Of a stretch of 64,000 bases of DNA, positions 1-12,779 are shown piece after piece. Every line of letters begins with the position of its first letter. Position 1 is the first letter of the stretch. A program made the position numbers and the translations under genes. The notes below the pieces were generated by a model. The model was not told the DNA's origin. It saw nothing but the letters and a program-made list of their open reading frames with translations, and made no database searches. The DNA lies in the NCBI GenBank assembly GCA_947044365.1, contig OX345636.1, positions 1,528,501 to 1,592,500 of the forward strand, given 5' to 3'. The stretch comes from Petrosia ficiformis. Lineage: Eukaryota; Porifera; Demospongiae; Haplosclerida; Petrosiidae.

Positions 1-516
1 GTGAAGTAACATGGAAATGTATTTTGAATGTATTGAAAGAATTGAAGTACATTGCCCTCTTAAACCTGGTTCAAAAGCACTTATGCCAGGAGGATGTCAT
101 CAAGAAATACTGCAAAACTGCAGATTTTAAATTCACTGGTGAGAGACTAATGAAAGTACTGTTTATTTTTATTCTGTATAGATGTATGAACTTACTATAA
201 TTATTCATCACCTTAAAATATATGTTCTGTTTAATTTCATTTTGAGAAAAAGTGAGTAGCTGAAATAATCACTGCAATCTAATCTGAATTACATAATCAA
301 TTGAACATTTTGGTAGGAATATTATGTATGCGGTAGTCCTGAATAAGTGAATACAAAAAAATGTTGCATGCAGAGCATACTTGAACAATCAGCAAGGGGC
401 AATGAGGTTTGGATGACTGGTTTTCTCCCCTAACCACAATTCATATATGAAATCCAGAGATATATTAAGTTTGTATTTGTGTTTCATTTTGTTTTGCAGT
501 TATTGAGGAAGTTTAA
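1..516 (+). CDS. 3' end of a Death-fold domain gene (5' part outside the window)
   Basis: Two terminal exons are visible. Exon A runs from the window edge to about 138 and reads openly from base 3 (E-V-T-W-K-C-I-L-N-V-L-K-E-L...). A GT donor (gtgaga) follows. The last exon starts at 500 after a T-rich acceptor and adds V-I-E-E-V before TAA at 514-516; the phase is kept across the intron. The motif T-W-x-x-I-L-x-V-L-x-x-L-K-x-I-x-L matches the last helices of Death-like domains in sponge immune-type and adaptor proteins. It closely resembles the end of the gene at 59404-60896 (TWQIIIHVLEELKFIELA). Family assignment is inferred from this helix pattern only. Partner domains lie outside the window. 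Confidence 0.5.
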
Positions 517-1261
517 TTTCATGACAAGAAACCAAGATATAGACGATGTTGCTGTTATTATTATGTATTACCCCTTTATCCTTTAACATAATCCTTGCTT
601 TATAGGTAGAAATGTTTTTTTTTTGGCTTTTAATTTGTTAGAAATGATAGTTGTACTGTTGTTATTAATCTTGATAGAAAGAAAAAAGCTTCTTTTATAA
701 GTGATAATTATACATTATCTATACCATAATTATATATACTGATACAGCAAAACTTCAAATGAAAACTAGTCTGGAATCTGGTGTAGTAACATGTTTTATA
801 AGTCTGTTATATAAGCTGTTATCATCCACAGCAACACAAACTACAACACTATAAGGAGCACCAAAAATTATATAGGAGATGCTGTATACAAAGTAGTTCA
901 ATTCATAATAACATGCATACTCTTGCTATGGGATATTTATAATCACTTCAGTGATAGTACGTATGTTACTCACCATACTCAAATATAATTATCAATGGTA
1001 TACTTAGTATATCATCCTCTGTGTGCATGGTTTAAACCATACAAAGGACATTCATCATAAACTACATAGTGCTTTCAGTACTATAATTATAGTAATTATC
1101 ATTACTAACAATTGACCTGGTTTTCAATTATATAAAGGTAGCATAGGTCCATCATATAGTCTCTAACAGTACATGTACAGGTAATAATAATTGCAGTATT
1201 ACATTTTCGTAATCAATAACAGTCCTCCCAAATATATTCATGAGTGATTAGTATTTTTTTA
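517..1261. other. intergenic, nothing recognised
   Basis: AT-rich sequence with short homopolymers and no open frame of convincing codon structure on either strand. Confidence 0.5.
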
Positions 1262-1520
1262 CGCTAGGGGACTCTGGTTCGATACACCATGGGCTATCTT
1301 TTTTTTTTCTTTTTGTTCATTTGGAGCTTGGAACTCTGGTTCGACACACAATGGTTGTCTTTTTTTTTCTTTTTGTTCATTAGTCAATCTTGAACTGTGA
1401 GACCCTGGTTCGATTCCCGCTTGGTTAACATTCATTTGAGCTAGACTCTGGAGCTTGGTTGTCCTTCTGTCAATTTCGAGTTTTTCTCTTTTTGTTCATT
1501 TGAAGCTGGAGGACTCTGGT
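1262..1520 (+). repeat. imperfect tandem repeat with tRNA-like B-box core
   Basis: Four or more degenerate units of about 60-70 bases are seen. Each has a gactctggttcgatac-like core, a T-rich tract and ttgttcatttggagct. The unit at about 1400-1417 contains ggttcgattcc, a perfect pol III B-box. No cloverleaf, A-box or CCA-proximal stem could be drawn, so this is a tRNA/SINE-derived repeat and not a tRNA gene. A related copy lies at 2135-2285. Confidence 0.5.
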
Positions 1521-1534
1521 TCAATACATGTATA

Positions 1535-1625
1535 GGTTATTCACACAGGTAAAGGTTTCTACTGGATTTATCAAACCGAGGGCCGAAGGCACGATGTTTG
1601 ATGAATCAGTAGAAACCGTACTGAG
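1535..1625. repeat. short foldback element
   Basis: ggtttctactggatttatc at about 1554 pairs with gattcatcagtagaaacc-type sequence near 1600-1617 around a loop containing gagggccgaaggc. A foldback with a similar gccgaaggcga loop occurs at 51395-51475. Confidence 0.5.
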
Positions 1626-2134
1626 GTGTATTTTTACCATTTTACCTTTTACCATGAAACGAGCGTGAAATATAGTAGCTAAGCAAATCTTTTCGAGTGG
1701 CAACTGTATGCATAATTTTACTAACCTAGCATGGATTTCTGTGATTCCTTAGACAAGTAACAACAGTTCAATTGCAAACAACAGAAAGAGCTCCTACTAT
1801 CATGCATATGTGGCAGACTTCCAGCCCAACCATTAGCTATCTATCCACCAGTAGCAATATTACACTCAATTATAACTGCAATCACTGAACAGTACAACTA
1901 CTTAGAGTAACACATGTAATGCTATAATCACATAATTTATAATTGTTGTATAATAAAATATCATAGAAAATAATAATAAGAAATAACAGAAAACGATATT
2001 TCCTATCTTCCAGCAATGAGTGGGAATTTCTGTAAAAGTGACTAATCAAATTGATTAAAATCAGCCTTTTGAAGCGGTTGATAATACATTTATCAACCCC
2101 GCAATCTGATTGGTGAGTTTACTATAGGCATGGT

Positions 2135-2285
2135 AGAACTAGAAGTTTGGTTATCTCTTTTTGTTCATTTGGAGATGTGGGACCCTGGTTCAATTGCCGC
2201 TTGGTTATCTCTTTTTTTTGTTCATTTGGAGCTGGAGGACTCTGGTTCAATTGCCACTTGGTTATCTTTTTATTTTTTATAACAA
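2135..2285 (+). repeat. second copy of the B-box-core repeat
   Basis: Two to three units share the ctctttttgttcatttgg and gaccctggttcaattgccgc segments with the repeat at 1262-1520. The B-box is decayed here (ggttcaattgcc). Confidence 0.5.
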
Positions 2286-2772
2286 CATGATGACATTTTA
2301 GCATCTTTCAAAGTGCTATTCCAGCCACACAGTAAACCTGAGGTTAATTACCTAATGCAATAACAATTTTAATTACAGCTTTTGTACTGACAACTGCAAT
2401 GTGTTCATACATAATAATTATAGTCAGTAAACATTTTTTTGCCTCAGTAATTATTCATGAGGGGTGTATTCAGCCTACCGTGCTATGTGCAATAATAGAT
2501 CTTCTGCATCCAAATTTTAGATGCAGAATTATGGTTCCATTCAGTGAGTAAACTGATTGACCAGTTGTAATATATAGTTACCTAGCTCCACTCTTCATGT
2601 CATTTATGTATGAGTGTATCGCTAAACTGAACAGGGGTAATGGCACTGAGGGACAAGCCTATGCAGCTGGATAAGCATGCAGCCACCTGGGGCATGTTGT
2701 GGTAGCAGGATGTGTCACCTTCCTTGCAAAAGCACAAAGCTGAAAAGGAGAATAATAGCATTATTTCTAGTA

Positions 2773-2916
2773 AAGCTTTTATGCAAATCCAACCATGCAT
2801 GCATACACAAATTATATATTATTATTATTAATAATACACTAGAATAATTATAACATTGTTTATTTCATGTATTATTAATAATAATAATATATAAGGTTGG
2901 ATTTGTATAAAAGCTG
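2773..2916. repeat. foldback/MITE-like palindrome
   Basis: The outer arm aaagcttttatgcaaatcc and its inverted partner ggatttgtataaaagct enclose a second AT-rich palindrome (ttattattattaataataca / tgtattattaataataataa). The whole unit of about 145 bp can form one long hairpin. Confidence 0.55.
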
Positions 2917-4760
2917 AGAATTGTTATTAGTCATCATCGGCCATTATTTCTATTGTAGCAATGGTGATTTTATCATATATTCACTTTAATGATAGTCCTA
3001 ACTATTGTCAAACATTAATTTTCGGTGAAATAATTAAAAACCCCAAAGTAGATTATTATAATATTCATGCATTCGATCCATATTGGTTATCGATACATAA
3101 CTAAATCCTTTGATAAAATCTTTTATCAGTGCATCACAATTACATTCTGGTATATTTACTTAGTGCATGCAGCTTATGCTATATAATTTATTATATACGT
3201 ACAATGCATACAACTGCAATTTAACTATAAATATAAAGTATTCTATTCCTTTTATGATTTATCACTAAACATACAGGTAGTGATAAAAGGGCAGCTTTAA
3301 AATAAGTATAACTCGTTAGTTGTTTAGTGCTACACACAAAACACGAACCATGGGGAATGATAATTAACTTCTTCATCTCTATACTAGAGTTGTTATGACA
3401 GTAAATGCTATATTAAATAAACAAATTTTGTTTATAAAACAAAAGGTTTTGATAGAAACCCAACATTTTATAAGCTGGCTTCCTCAGATCTTATTTCCCC
3501 ATTTTTGTTGTTTGCATCTACACAATTTATACGCAAGTACCAAATAAAGCGAGAAGTTTCTTCCAGGTACAGCGTAAGCTATAACTTGTTATAATTATTG
3601 CCAACAGACAAGTCAGGACAAACATTCATAATTTTGGGCATCGACCGTCTCCTACTTCGAGTGTATCTGCTTCACGGAAGATGGTAGTTTAAACTGTGTA
3701 GGTACTATACTTATTTATAAGGCAGACTATCACACATTCTTAAAGTCATTTATGGCTACCGCATTAAAAATAGCCGCTGTACTTACAACTACATTCAGCA
3801 TCTGAAGATGTATATACATCAATAACAATAATTATGTAATTGTAATATGTCTCTTAAATAATTGATCCCAGGTCTGATTGATATGTAAATGTATAACTAA
3901 ATTACATGATAGTGTAAACTTTATAATTGGAATTTTTTTAGGCTCTCGTCAAGTGTCCAGTCCCTCAGATTTGTCTTCAGTCTCATCATATCTACATTCT
4001 TAATTCTCCACTCTCCAGTATCGTCAAGTCTTCAGATGATAGCCTTGCGTAATTATTATCTCAACAATCAAACAAATTATAAGAAACAATTAAATAAACA
4101 GTGGCATTATGATCAATGCCAATGGAAATAGAATCTCCAGATTGATAAACATCCTGTCTGTTTTTTGCTCCAATGTGATGCTAACTTTCACTTTTCTTTC
4201 ATAACCTTTTAGAGAATAAGTGGATGAAGATGATTATCTATCTGACATGATGCCCCCATAAGATACTGTAGATACATTTGCGAATTCCACACTGCACAAA
4301 TGTATGTACAGTATTAATTTCCAAGTCCTTATAACACACATATACTATACTGTACTGTACTGTACTGTAATGTACTATACTACGTTAACATATAATTCAC
4401 AAATATGCAGGTTTATACCAAGGTGTGTGGGCGATCACCATGGTAACCTTAGGTGTTGGGGGAGATATATGCCCATAACATGCCTGTAGACAGGGAGATT
4501 AAGTGTCTAGCCACTAATTGTATTTTCACAGTTTTTACAGTAAATGCTAATTGTATAGTACTATGGTTTCTACTTGACAACAGCCATATCAAATGTGATT
4601 TAATTGCATACTTTTGTGTTACCATGGTGTAAAATACATATAGCCCTAGTTGGAGGCAGTTATGGGCATATAACACCCTTGAGATAATTGTCTCATCACT
4701 TTAAATGTATTTCTTTCCATACCACCCTACATACAGAGTACTACCATACTATATGATAAA
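2917..4760. other. intergenic, nothing recognised
   Basis: AT-rich. A loose inverted pair (gagatatatgcccataac near 4464, gttatgggcatataacacc near 4658) may mark an old foldback. No coding signal was found. Confidence 0.4.
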
Positions 4761-4761
4761 T

Positions 4762-4895
4762 AGTAATTAGGTATAAAACACATGATATTTGTTATTATAA
4801 ATGCATAAATTTATATATACTAATCACTATGGAATGTAATTATAATAACAATATTATGTAATAATATATCACATGTTATACCTAATTACTATAAT
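4762..4895. repeat. AT-rich foldback element
   Basis: gtaattaggtataaaacaca (about 4762) is inverted at about 4873-4893 (atgttatacctaattac), with further pairing of ttgttattataa and ttataataaca. It has no coding content. Confidence 0.5.
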
Positions 4896-6150
4896 ACATT
4901 ATATTATTACTATACTTTATTATATGACATGTACTTTATATACTATTCAAGAGAAGTCAGTAGTACATCATGAATATGCAAATTATGGGGATAACATGGG
5001 CATCACATTTCTTGAGAACTAGCGAATTTCTGGACAAAACTTCACAAATAGCTGTATAAACACTTGTTAGGACAATAGACAAAGCTCAAGAAACAAAGCT
5101 TCAAAGAGACAAAAGTTAGTGTTTCAGTGTTTTCTGCTGACATCAGCAAAAACGATAAAATTTCAAGATGGCGACACATCGATGAGAATTTACACAGCTG
5201 TTTCACTGTAACAAGACGAGTTCAGAACAAATCGCTTTTATTTCTTACCTGTCACTATATCAGTATTCTGCAGATATGCTCAGAATACAGTAAGACCTTG
5301 CAGTTGTGGAGATCAAGCGGTAACACACTGACATACAGACACACACACACACAAGAAGACTACTATAACCCTCTACCTACACGCTTGGGTTAATTATAAG
5401 GCTCTGAATTAACTAATGATTACATAAGCACTATTGTTATGTATCACACAATACAATATAATATATTATCTAGTTTATAAATATATAGTCACTCAGTACA
5501 TGTAAACTACAAATCAGTAATCATGTCAGTAATCATGTCAGGTATAATTATATACTGGATATTATATAGAAATCATCAATGGATGTAGAGTACATATACT
5601 ACAGGAGATAAGAATAGTAAGTCATTGATCATTGATTATTAAACTATAGGCTAATTATAATAATACAAACATCATTATAAAAGAGGTGTGTCTTACACTT
5701 ATACACATGATGTACAAATGTACATGTATGGACTATATGTATGTACCGCTGGGATGAATATTCAATATCAAATTCAATGCTTTGTTAAGAAAAGCTTTGA
5801 AGGCTTCGAATTTTCACACACAAATTTTAATAATCTTTTTATCAAAATTAATGTTGCTCTCACCTTCTTTGGCTTTAGAAAGCCTCCAAAACTTAAACTA
5901 GTCTTGATCCTGTCACTGTTTCCACTTGGATTAAGTATCACTGAGGAAAGATGCAGAAGCAGCTAGTAACACAGCTTCAACTTTTTGCAACATGCCCACA
6001 TTATTAGCCACATGTTTAGAGTGTACAAGTACCCATATACAAACATTACAGTGAATGTGGCACCAAACCTGCAAAGGGAGCATTAACATTTAAATGGGTT
6101 GGAAATGAACAAAGGTTCTAACATTCAAGCCTTTTTTCCTAACAGCTGAG
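4896..6150. other. intergenic, nothing recognised
   Basis: Short open frames at 5127-5393 and 5688-5966 have no family features or flanking splice logic. I do not call them genes. Confidence 0.4.
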
Positions 6151-6154
6151 CTCT

Positions 6155-7080
6155 ACTATGTACATGTGTATACACAGTACCTGCATGTACACGTATGAGT
6201 ATATGTATGTACTAGGGATGGGCAATTATGAAAATATGAGTCAACGATTATTGTTTTTGCAAGTATCACGATTATTGCGATTATTGGCTACCTTACATAT
6301 GTATGTAGATTTTATTCAACAATCAAATTGATACCTTTTATTTGTCGAGTAAACAATGTTGAAAAACTGATTTAAATGTCATAGTACTGAAAACCTGAAG
6401 TTATGGCACAATAATAGTTATTTTTGTGACCACGATATGGGAATATTTAGACGATATGATTATCACAGGAAATTTTAATCACGATTATCACGATAATCAA
6501 AATATTGCCCATCCCTAGTATGTACATGTGTATACTACACATACACAGTAACTCCATGTACATGTACATGTATGAGTATACAGTGTATGTATGTACATGT
6601 GTATACTATACATACACAGTACCTGCATGTACATGTATGAGTATATGTATGTACATGTGTAATACACATGTACATAAATATACTCATACATGTACATGTA
6701 GGTACTGTGTATGTATAGTATACACATTGTGTACACTATACATACACAGTACCTGCATGTACATGCATGAGTATATGTATGTACATGTATACTATACATA
6801 CACAGTAACTGCGTGTACATGTACATGTAGTACTTTACATATGTACATGGCTTTTATGTACCTGTGTATGCAATACATACACTGTATGTGCATGTACATG
6901 TATGAGTATATGTACATGTATGTACATGTGTATACTATACATACACAGTAACTGCATGTAAATGTATGACTATATGTATGTACATGCCTGCATGTACATG
7001 TGTGAGTATATGTATGTACATGTGTATACTATATATACATGTACACAGTAAATGCGTGTAAATGTATGAGTATATGTATA
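6155..7080. repeat. minisatellite of TACATGTA type, interrupted by a MITE
   Basis: Units of about 55-60 bp (tgtatactatacatacacag, cctgcatgtacatgtatgag, tatatgtatgtacatg) are repeated about ten times. The first unit lies left of 6213 and the rest right of 6517, so the MITE at 6213-6517 landed inside an existing array. Confidence 0.75.
6213..6517. mobile_element. hAT-type MITE, 305 bp
   Basis: It begins tagggatgggcaat and ends with the inverse attgcccatcccta, with further inner inverted cgattat/ataatcg motifs. The 8 bases on each side are identical (gtatgtac at 6205-6212 and 6518-6525), as expected for a hAT target duplication. The flank is itself repetitive, so the 8-base match is weaker evidence than usual. 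It has no coding capacity. Confidence 0.7.
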
Positions 7081-7081
7081 G

Positions 7082-7750
7082 TAGAAACCAAAAAAGTTCA
7101 CGTTCTGTATTTGTAGTACGACCGTAGTACAGAACGATAAACGGTGAAAACACTGTATAAATGCCGTCTAAACACTACGTTGAGATTGCGTTCAATAAAA
7201 ACGGAACGATGAAAAGAGACGCTAATTGTGGGCGTTGCCAATGACTACTACACTTTCAAACACTCGCCTTGCTGCTTTCCTGTAGCTAACAAAGTATGTT
7301 TTTGGTATCAACAGCTTTCTTAGATAGTCTTCTGTCTCACTAAGTCAGTTAAAAGTCACTGCTATTTAAAATGCAGAAGTTATGCAGGCGGGTATAGGGG
7401 TGGGCGTTGCCCATGGAAGTACTAAATTTTCAAGCACTCGTCTTACTCTCTTTCTGGTGATAACAAAGCATAAATTTACTTAACAACTCTTCCTTACAGC
7501 AAAGTAAGTTAGAATCTTGAGTCTTATAAAATGTGAGAGTTACAACTCTTACAATTACAACTACACATGCGCAATTACGTCAAAGTAAAAGAGTGTGCTG
7601 TCAAAACGTAGTTTACACGCTAAAATTAGCATCGTAGAAACGTTGTTTACACGCTACGTAGCTAAAACGATACGTGTTAACTACAGAACGGAGCGTTTCG
7701 TACTACGGTCGTAGAACAAAGACGGAACGTGAACTTTATTTTGGTTTCTA
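7082..7750. mobile_element. non-autonomous TIR element, ~670 bp
   Basis: Left end tagaaaccaaaaaagttcac and right end gtgaactttattttggtttcta are inverted copies. The homology continues inward over about 55 bases (acgttctg, acgaccgtagtac). The interior is GC-richer than the flanks and has no open frame of note. No clear target duplication could be read because the flanks are TATGTA repeats. It forms the left border of the large GT-rich array. Confidence 0.65.
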
Positions 7751-8780
7751 TTGTATATGTGTGTATAGGTGTATGTGTGTATGTGTGTTTAGGTGTATGT
7801 GTATGTATATGTGAGTACACATGTGTGTGTATATGTGTGTATAGGTGTATGTGTATGTATATGAGAGTACACATGTGTGTGTATACATGTAGGTGTATGT
7901 GTATATACTATATACATATATATGGATATAGACGTATGTGTGTATGTATATGTGTGTATAGGTGTATGTACAGGTGTATGTATATACATGTATGTATATG
8001 TGTGTATAGGTGCGTGTGTATATGTGTGTATAGGTGTATGTGTGTATGTGTGTTTAGGTGTATGTGTACATGTATGTATATGTGTGTATGTGTATGTATA
8101 TGTGTGTATGTGTGTTTAGGTGTATGTGTATGTATATGTGAGTACACATGTGTGTATATGTGTGTATAGGTGTATGTGTGTGTACAGGTATGTGTATGTA
8201 TATGTGTGAATAGGTGTATGTGTGTATGTACAGGTGTGTATTGTATGTGTATATGTATATGTGTGTACACCTGTGTGTGTATATGTGTGTATAGGTGTAT
8301 AAATGTGCGTATGTGTGTTTGCTGTATGTGTATGTATATGTGTGTGTATATGTGTGTATAGGTGTATACATGTGTGTATGTGTGTTTAGCTGTATGTGTA
8401 TATACATGTATATATGTGTGTGTATATGTGTGTATAGGTGTATACATGTGTGTATGTGTGTTTAGCTGTATGTGTATGTATAGGTGTGTGTATATGTGTG
8501 TATAGGTGTATACACGTGTGTATGTGTGTTTAGCTGTAAGTGTACATGTATGTATATGTGTGTATAGGTGTATGTGTATGTATAATATTATGTGTGTATA
8601 TGTGTGTATAGGTGTATGTGTACGTATATGTGTGTATAGGTGTGTGTGTATATGTGTGTATAGGTGTATGTGTATGTATATGTGTGTATAGGTGTGTGTG
8701 TATATGTGTGTATAGGTGTCTGTGTATATACTATATATATATGCATATAGATGTATGTGTGTATGTATATGTGTGTATAG

Positions 8781-8995
8781 CAGTGTTCTGCCCACACTGG
8801 TAGGCACTGGTCGGGAATAACCACCTCTCAGATGAATTAACCACTTCTTAGATAAATTAACCACCTCTTAAATGAATTGTAACCACTTCTCAGATGTATA
8901 GGCTACTGAGACAGAATTAAGTATAAACTGAATAAACAGCACTAAATGCAATGTAGAATCGAACCACCACTCTAAATATCCTTGGCAGAACACTG
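8781..8995. mobile_element. MITE with perfect 12 bp TIRs
   Basis: It starts cagtgttctgcc and ends ggcagaacactg. The interior has repeated ttaaccacctctcagatgaa-like segments. The CAGTG terminus suggests a hAT-related family. The flanking array sequence (gtgtatag / gtataggt) gives no exact 8 bp duplication. Confidence 0.65.
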
Positions 8996-9877
8996 GTATA
9001 GGTGTATGTGTATGTATACGTGAGTACACATGTGTATGTATATGTGTGTATGTGTATGTATATGTGTGTATAAGTATATGTGTATGTATGTGTGTGAATA
9101 GGTGTATGTGTGTATGTACAGGTGTGTATTGTATGTGTAAATGTATATGTGTGTACACCTGTGTGTGTATATGTGTGTATAGGTGTATACATGTTTGTAT
9201 GTGTGTTTAGCTGTATGTGTATGCATATGTGTGTGTATATGTGTGTATAGGTGTATACACGTGTGTATGTGTGTTTAGCTGTAAGTGTATGTATATGTGT
9301 GTATAGGTGTATGTGTATGTATATGTGTGTATACATACACAATGTAGGTGTATGTGTGCGTATATGTGTGTATAGGTGTATACACGTGTGTATGTGTGTT
9401 TAGCTGTAAGTGTACATGTATGTATATGTGTGTATAGGTGTATGTGTATGTGTATGTGTGTATAGTATACATAGGTGTATGTGTGCGTATATGTGTGTAT
9501 AGGTGTATACACGTGTGTATGTGTGTTTAGCTGTAGGTGTACATGTATGTATATGTGTGTATAGGTGTATGTGTATGTATAATATTATGTGTGTATATGT
9601 GTGTATACGTGTATGTGTACGTATATGTGTGTGTAGGTGTTTGTATGTATATGTGTGTATAGGTGTATACACGTGTATGTGTGTTTAGCTGTAAGTGTAT
9701 GTATATGTGTGTATAGGTGTATACACGTGTGTATGTGTGTTTAGGTGTATGTACATGTGTGTATAGGTATATTTGTATGTATGCGTGTGTACAGGTATGT
9801 GGGTGTATAGGTGTATGTGTATATACTACACATGTATATACTATATATATTATGCGTATAGATGTTTGTGTATGTAT

Positions 9878-9990
9878 ACTTAATTCTGTCTCATTAGCCT
9901 ATATACATGTATGTATTTTTGAGAAGTGGTTAATTTATCTAAGAGGTGGTTATTCCCGACCAGTGCCGACCAGTGTGGGCAGAACAATGT
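9878..9990. mobile_element. partial, inverted copy of the 8781 MITE
   Basis: gaagtggttaatttatcta, gaggtggttattcccgacc and cagtgtgggcagaaca match the reverse complement of 8781-8890. Only one terminus (ending gggcagaaca) is present. Confidence 0.65.
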
Positions 9991-10459
9991 ATATGTGTGT
10001 GTACATAGGCGTATATCATTATATGTGTGTGTACATAGGTGTATGCGATGTATAGATAGGTGTATGCATGTGTATAGGTGCATGTGTGTGTGTATATGTG
10101 TATATACATGTAGGTGTATGTGTGTGTTTATGTGTGTATAGATGTATAATGAATAATCTAATAAATTTATAATAATTATACATATACAATTTATTGTTTT
10201 ATTTGCATAGACTGGATACATGTACATGTGGTCAACTATTACTACAACATGTACATATACATGTAATGTACATACCCTATACATTACAATTTACAATCTA
10301 CATGTACATGTATAGTAAGTACAGGGTTATGTATATAGATCACTTTGAGTGGTAATTTAATCAAAAAATAAATCAATGGTTTTTCCTTCATCTACATAGT
10401 TACACATAATTGTTTTTATACATGTGTATAATAATTATAATACTATGTGGTAACAGTGA

Positions 10460-10868
10460 GTATAAACATGTACGTGTATAATACATGTACAAGTATTAGT
10501 GTTGTACTGATGAGTATTAACATGTACATGTATAACACATGTACAACACATGTACAAGTATTAGTGTTGTACTGATGAGTATTAACATGTACATGTATAA
10601 TACATGTACAAGTATTAGTGTTGTACTGATGAGTATTAACATGTACATGTATAATACATGTACAAGTATTAGTGTTGTACTGATGAGTATTAACATGTAC
10701 AAGTATTAGTGTTGTACTGATGAGTATTAACATGTACATGTATTAGTGTTGTACTGATGAGTATTAACATGTACATGTAAAATACATGTACAAGTATTAG
10801 CTGATGAGTATTAACATGTACATGTATAATACATGTACATGTATTAGTGTTGTACTGATAATGAGACA
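10460..10868. repeat. ~57 bp minisatellite containing a hAT-like terminus
   Basis: About seven units of ttagtgttgtactgatgagt followed by attaacatgtacatgtataa. The first block equals the left end of the adjoining element at 10842 (ttagtgttgtactgataatg), so the array may have expanded from that terminus. Confidence 0.75.
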
Positions 10869-11350
10869 AATATTGGCCAATACCAATAGCTGATCCTATA
10901 GTTCAATGTATTATTATTAACTTTAATTTTGTATTTAACTATTTATTTATCTTCTGAATTAAAGCAGTATAAAATTACAATAAGAAATACTTCACTGATT
11001 ATTATTAATTAGTCATTTACTTAATATTCATAGATATCACTAATAAGAGTGTAGTTACTCTTGATAAAGAGGAGGACTGTCACAATGGCTTGTTCATTAG
11101 CTTGCTTCTCTTCATATTCATTATATTGATTGATGTGATTGCTCTTCAAGTGAGCTACTAAGTTTGATGTGTGGAACATTTTAATGGTTTTTTTCTGTTT
11201 ACAAGTACTACACTTAGCATATTTTGAGGCTTCGCACACAACAAAGTAACTCCGAATAACAGATAGTCAGCTAGGTTTAAACCAATACTAATACAGCTTA
11301 TTAGCCCAAATATCAGCGTGATACCAATAGCTGATATGATTATTAGTGTA
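10842..11350. mobile_element. degenerate hAT-like element with BED-finger remnant
   Basis: The left end ttagtgttgtactgataat is matched imperfectly by the inverse of the right end near 11330-11350 (attattagtgtaacactaac). An inner pair ccaataccaatagctgat / ataccaatagctgatatgat also occurs at both ends. A BED zinc-finger exon lies between (minus strand 11021-11239). No catalytic transposase domain remains. Confidence 0.5.
11021..11239 (-). pseudogene. BED zinc-finger fragment of a hAT (ZBED-type) transposase
   Basis: 72 codons read in one frame. KYAKCSTCKQKKT is followed by HTSNLVAHLKSNH, giving C-x2-C ... H-x4-H with the SNL.xHL signature of BED fingers, which bind DNA at the N terminus of hAT transposases. 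The aromatic residues expected before the first Cys are only partly kept. No hAT dimerisation or RNase-H region follows within the element. It is therefore a leftover DNA-binding exon, unlikely to be a working gene. Confidence 0.6.
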
Positions 11351-11399
11351 ACACTAACAAGGTATACATGTATACTCTATTATGTAATTATCTATTGTA

Positions 11400-12779
11400 C
11401 ATGTACATGTACTTACTTACATTTCTTCATAACAGAACAATGAAATATTAAGTGAAGGTTACAATATTCTTGACTCCATCTTCTTTTGTGTCTTCAATAT
11501 CAGTGACTTCAAACTGAGTAGAATCTGGAATGTATATTTATACTGTTATATATTCAGTCACAGGAAACAGTGTTACAGCATACCATCATCAGCTATGCAT
11601 TAGCCAAATCTGAAGTACACAAATATTGGATTGTTTCACTCATTACAAGAGCTACATTCACAGACTCACATTCAAAAAATATTCGTTTGCGGATACCTGT
11701 CGTACAGACCCCTCCTATAGGAGTGGCTGTGCAATCTCACTATTGATTTCTCCTCGTAAGCAAAACATTTTCATAATAAATATTGTAATTTTTAAACTAT
11801 TGTATATAGGACTGATAATAATAATAATAAGATTATTAATATACATTAAGCATTGGAATGCCGAGTGTTTGACACAGTGACTGACGCAATTTATGTGACT
11901 ACAGACAATGGGACTGCAGACAATACTCATCATCTGTAACAGATAGAGAATGATCATCAACTTATAAATAATTGATATACACAAAAGACTATCCTTCAAT
12001 GATGAACAAGCCTTGTAATTGCACCTATGTATATAATTATTGTGGTGCCAACATTAAAGAATATAAGTACAGCTCTTTGTATTTTGCTTTGTAGCGGTTT
12101 AAGTACTTATGTGGTGTTATATGGAAGTGGTTTGTTTCATTTTGGGTCCTATGTTAGCTTCTCAACCTTGTTCACATGCTTTTTTGGGTTCTGATGTCCC
12201 TACATCTTCTCTCATTTATATTGAAAATGTTTTTTGTATGATATTTGTTTACTCCTCAGAAATTTGATTAGCAATAATGAAAATTAAAATTATATTCTTG
12301 TCTTCAATTATTTTATTCTTAGTATCAGGCTACTTCATGTTGCTGCTATAAACACATGATGGCTTCATCTTTAACAAAGGATGAAAAGGAAGAACTAGTA
12401 AGTGAATTACATAATATAATTCTGGTCTAGTTATTAATAAGTTATTATTATTATTATTTTTTTTGTTATAATAACGATAATATGTGAAGTGTTCATAATC
12501 TTATAGTAGTAACAACATGTACATTCATGAATATCAATTTAGTTTCATCCTCAAAACTCTTAACTTACAAATTATCGTCTATGTGAAAATGAGGCAGTGA
12601 CAAATATGGAAAATCGAGTTTTGATATTCTTGGGATCTATATTGTATCATCTACAATGTATCTAGGCGTAGAATTATTTTAGCAATCACATCTTCCTTCA
12701 CTGAGATACAAGTATCCATACAGTCAAAATGCTAGTTTAGAGAAAAGGAGGCAATTTTAAAGGGAAATTGTTTTTAAAT
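11400..12779. other. intergenic; possible orphan first exon at 12356
   Basis: Mostly AT-rich non-coding DNA. At 12356 atgatggcttc opens 14 codons (M-M-A-S-S-L-T-K-D-E-K-E-E-L) and stops at a good donor (gtaagt). No following exon could be joined to it. Confidence 0.3.

Larger units (their letters stand above)
7753..10146 (+). repeat. 2.4 kb (TATGTGTGTATAGGTG)n array
   Basis: About 2.1 kb of a 16-base GT-rich motif with variants (tgtgtttagctgtatgtg, gtatacacgtgtgtatg) that form a higher-order pattern of roughly 110-200 bp. It is interrupted by a MITE at 8781-8995 and a partial inverted copy at 9878-9990. Open frames of up to ~320 codons on both strands (Thr/His/Tyr or Cys/Val-rich) are low-complexity artefacts of the repeat. 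Confidence 0.85.

Noticed and set aside
7729..9688. Many open frames of 60-320 codons on both strands, rich in Thr/His/Tyr or Cys/Val
   Set aside because: They are translations of the 16-base GT-rich repeat in all frames, with no independent coding evidence.
10460..10868. CRISPR-like regular repeats
   Set aside because: Units are contiguous with no unique spacers, and the sequence is eukaryotic; it is a minisatellite.
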